This document shows, in pieces, positions 63,035 to 64,000 of a DNA stretch of 64,000 nucleotides. Both the position numbers and the translations under genes were made by a program. The stretch's first letter is position 1. Each line of letters starts with the position of its first letter. The stretch is from positions 4,588,001 to 4,652,000 of the forward strand of contig OY759511.1 in the NCBI GenBank assembly GCA_963662395.1, in the 5' to 3' direction. Below the pieces are notes generated by a model that was not told the origin of the DNA, ran no database searches, and worked only from the letters and a program-made list of their open reading frames with translations. The DNA is from JAPOXR01 sp963662395. GTDB taxonomy: Bacteria > Pseudomonadota > Alphaproteobacteria > Rhodobacterales > Rhodobacteraceae.

Positions 63035-64000
63035 GGGGCGGTCTCCGTGGCGAGGGCCGAGCGGACCTCGTTGCGGTCAGCGGGCAACGCTCCGCCTGCG
63101 CCGAATCGGGTCACGACCCGCGAAGCCGAGATCGAGCCGAAACGCGCAGCCTCGACAGGGTTGCCCGTCTCGACCAGCCCGGCAAGAAAACCACCGCAGA
63201 AGCTGTCACCTGCGCCAGTCGGGTCCAGCACGTCAACCGGCTCCGGGGCCACGGCAACAGGCTCGGCCAAAGCCCTGTCCCAGACAAGGGCGCCCCGGGG
63301 GCCGAGTTTCACCGCGACCGCACCCGGGCAGCGGTTGGCCAGGAGACCAAGCGCGTCCGCCAGGCCGGTTCCGGGCAGCAGCGCAAGAAGTTCCACTTCA
63401 CTCGGCAGGAAGGCGTCGAGACGCGTGAGGATCGGCTCCAGTTCGTCAAGGCGACGGTCCGCGAGTTGCCAACCCGGATCGGCGGTGACGGTTGCGCCAG
63501 CCGGCATGAAATGATCGAGCATGGCCAGCATCACCTCGGGGTGACTAGGCGCGAGGTGCACGCCCCTCGTCCCGCGCCAGCCTCCCGGGACCTGCGCCGG
63601 GGTCAGGGGATGGCGGTCGCGGAAGTCGGAATAACTGACCTCTCCGGGTGCCGCGCGGTTGGCGAGATGGGCACGCCAGCCAGCGATGCCGGATGGTGTC
63701 AGCCGGTCGGTCCGGTAACCCGCCTCGGCCAGTGCCTCAGGTGGGCTCGCGAGCCCTTCCTCTCGTCGGCCTTCCTTGTCATAGATGAACCAGTTGCAGG
63801 CGGCGAGACGCTCGCTCGACCAGGCGACACCACCCAAATCGACGCCATTGGTTTCGAGCCATGTGATCGTATCGCGCGGATAGGTCTTGACGGCACAACT
63901 GACGAGACCGACGCGTTGCCGCCACATCAGGGAACCTACTGCCGAATAGGCCCCATTGCCGCCTGCCTGCGCCAGCGCCACCCGGCCGTCGGCCGAAATG
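63031..64000 (-). CDS. PfkB-family carbohydrate kinase (5' end beyond window)
   Basis: About 323 residues visible; the frame is open at base 64000, so the N-terminus lies outside. GRVALAQAGGNGAYSAVGSL is the PfkB N-terminal GGN substrate motif and DVLDPTGAGDSFCGGFLAGL is the ATP/anion-hole motif with the catalytic Asp. VKLGPRGALVWDR precedes it as usual. Phosphorylates a sugar, nucleoside or related compound. First known gene of the operon that continues with the BtpA remnant and PuuE-like deacetylase. Confidence 0.9.
   Translation of the reverse strand, partial: ISADGRVALAQAGGNGAYSAVGSLMWRQRVGLVSCAVKTYPRDTITWLETNGVDLGGVAWSSERLAACNWFIYDKEGRREEGLASPPEALAEAGYRTDRLTPSGIAGWRAHLANRAAPGEVSYSDFRDRHPLTPAQVPGGWRGTRGVHLAPSHPEVMLAMLDHFMPAGATVTADPGWQLADRRLDELEPILTRLDAFLPSEVELLALLPGTGLADALGLLANRCPGAVAVKLGPRGALVWDRALAEPVAVAPEPVDVLDPTGAGDSFCGGFLAGLVETGNPVEAARFGSISASRVVTRFGAGGALPADRNEVRSALATETAP

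Noticed and set aside
1..64000. CRISPR arrays, tRNA or rRNA genes
   Set aside because: No regularly spaced repeats, no cloverleaf ending in CCA context and no rRNA core sequences were noticed by eye; a tRNAscan or CRISPR search could still find a missed tRNA.

Overview
The window reads as chromosome of a GC-rich alphaproteobacterium. The gene order enoyl-CoA hydratase / hotdog thioesterase / rplM-rpsI / argC / ccmE-ccmF-ccmH, the long N-terminal tail on ribosomal protein S9, a TrmJ-CtaA pair and the alphaproteobacterial pairing of an Fe-S scaffold with hisI all fit, and a Rhodospirillales-like lineage is my best guess (inference). No tRNA, rRNA or CRISPR array was seen. Genes run off both edges: gmk at the left and a PfkB-family kinase at the right.

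Layout. 1-600: gmk (3' end cut). 1-10 kb: a coherent tricarboxylate locus made of a tripartite tricarboxylate transporter (TctC plus a TctA-TctB fusion), a PrpF-type aconitate/oxalomesaconate isomerase, a divergent TctD/TctE-like two-component system, and convergent tcuA-tcuB for tricarballylate oxidation. 10.4-10.7 kb: IS3 remnant. 10.9-22 kb: housekeeping genes (trmJ, ctaA, M32 carboxypeptidase, enoyl-CoA hydratase, thioesterase, rplM, rpsI, argC, cytochrome c maturation ccmEFH, a second enoyl-CoA hydratase). 22-25.4 kb, minus strand: methyltransferase, M20 peptidase, mnmA. 25.6-26.5 kb: a frameshifted gene resembling a TOPRIM/OLD-like protein. 26.6-30.9 kb: ligA-recG. 31-33.4 kb: decayed IS1595, a decayed outer-membrane barrel gene, and an IS5 copy. 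33.5-35.9 kb: Fe-S scaffold, hisI, gluQ, methyltransferase.

36.2-50.2 kb is a 14-kb island of nested, mostly decayed mobile elements carrying defence-type cargo. It holds two tail-to-tail, frameshifted copies of an element encoding a DruA-like (DUF4338) domain fused to an IS4/Tn5-type transposase; an IS701-like element (CTAG flanks) split by a third, better preserved DruA-transposase element with its own inverted repeats; a TIR-domain protein with its catalytic Glu; IS5 copies; a higA antitoxin with 5'-truncated higB; a hepT/mntA pair; a second IS701-like copy; and an IS5 copy split by an intact IS110 element. The IS110 upstream noncoding segment contains a 10-nt match to one of the element's own junctions, as expected of a bridge-RNA guide.

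50.4-57.2 kb: squalene/phytoene synthase, an RND/MMPL exporter and gyrA. 57.7-59.3 kb: second IS110-family element. 59.4-64 kb, minus strand: a catabolic operon with overlapping start/stop codons (PfkB kinase, truncated BtpA-like gene, PuuE-like deacetylase, Asp/Glu racemase, amidohydrolase) broken by an IS5 fragment. The density of frameshifted genes and dead insertion sequences points to relaxed selection, as in host-associated or recently bottlenecked bacteria (inference).
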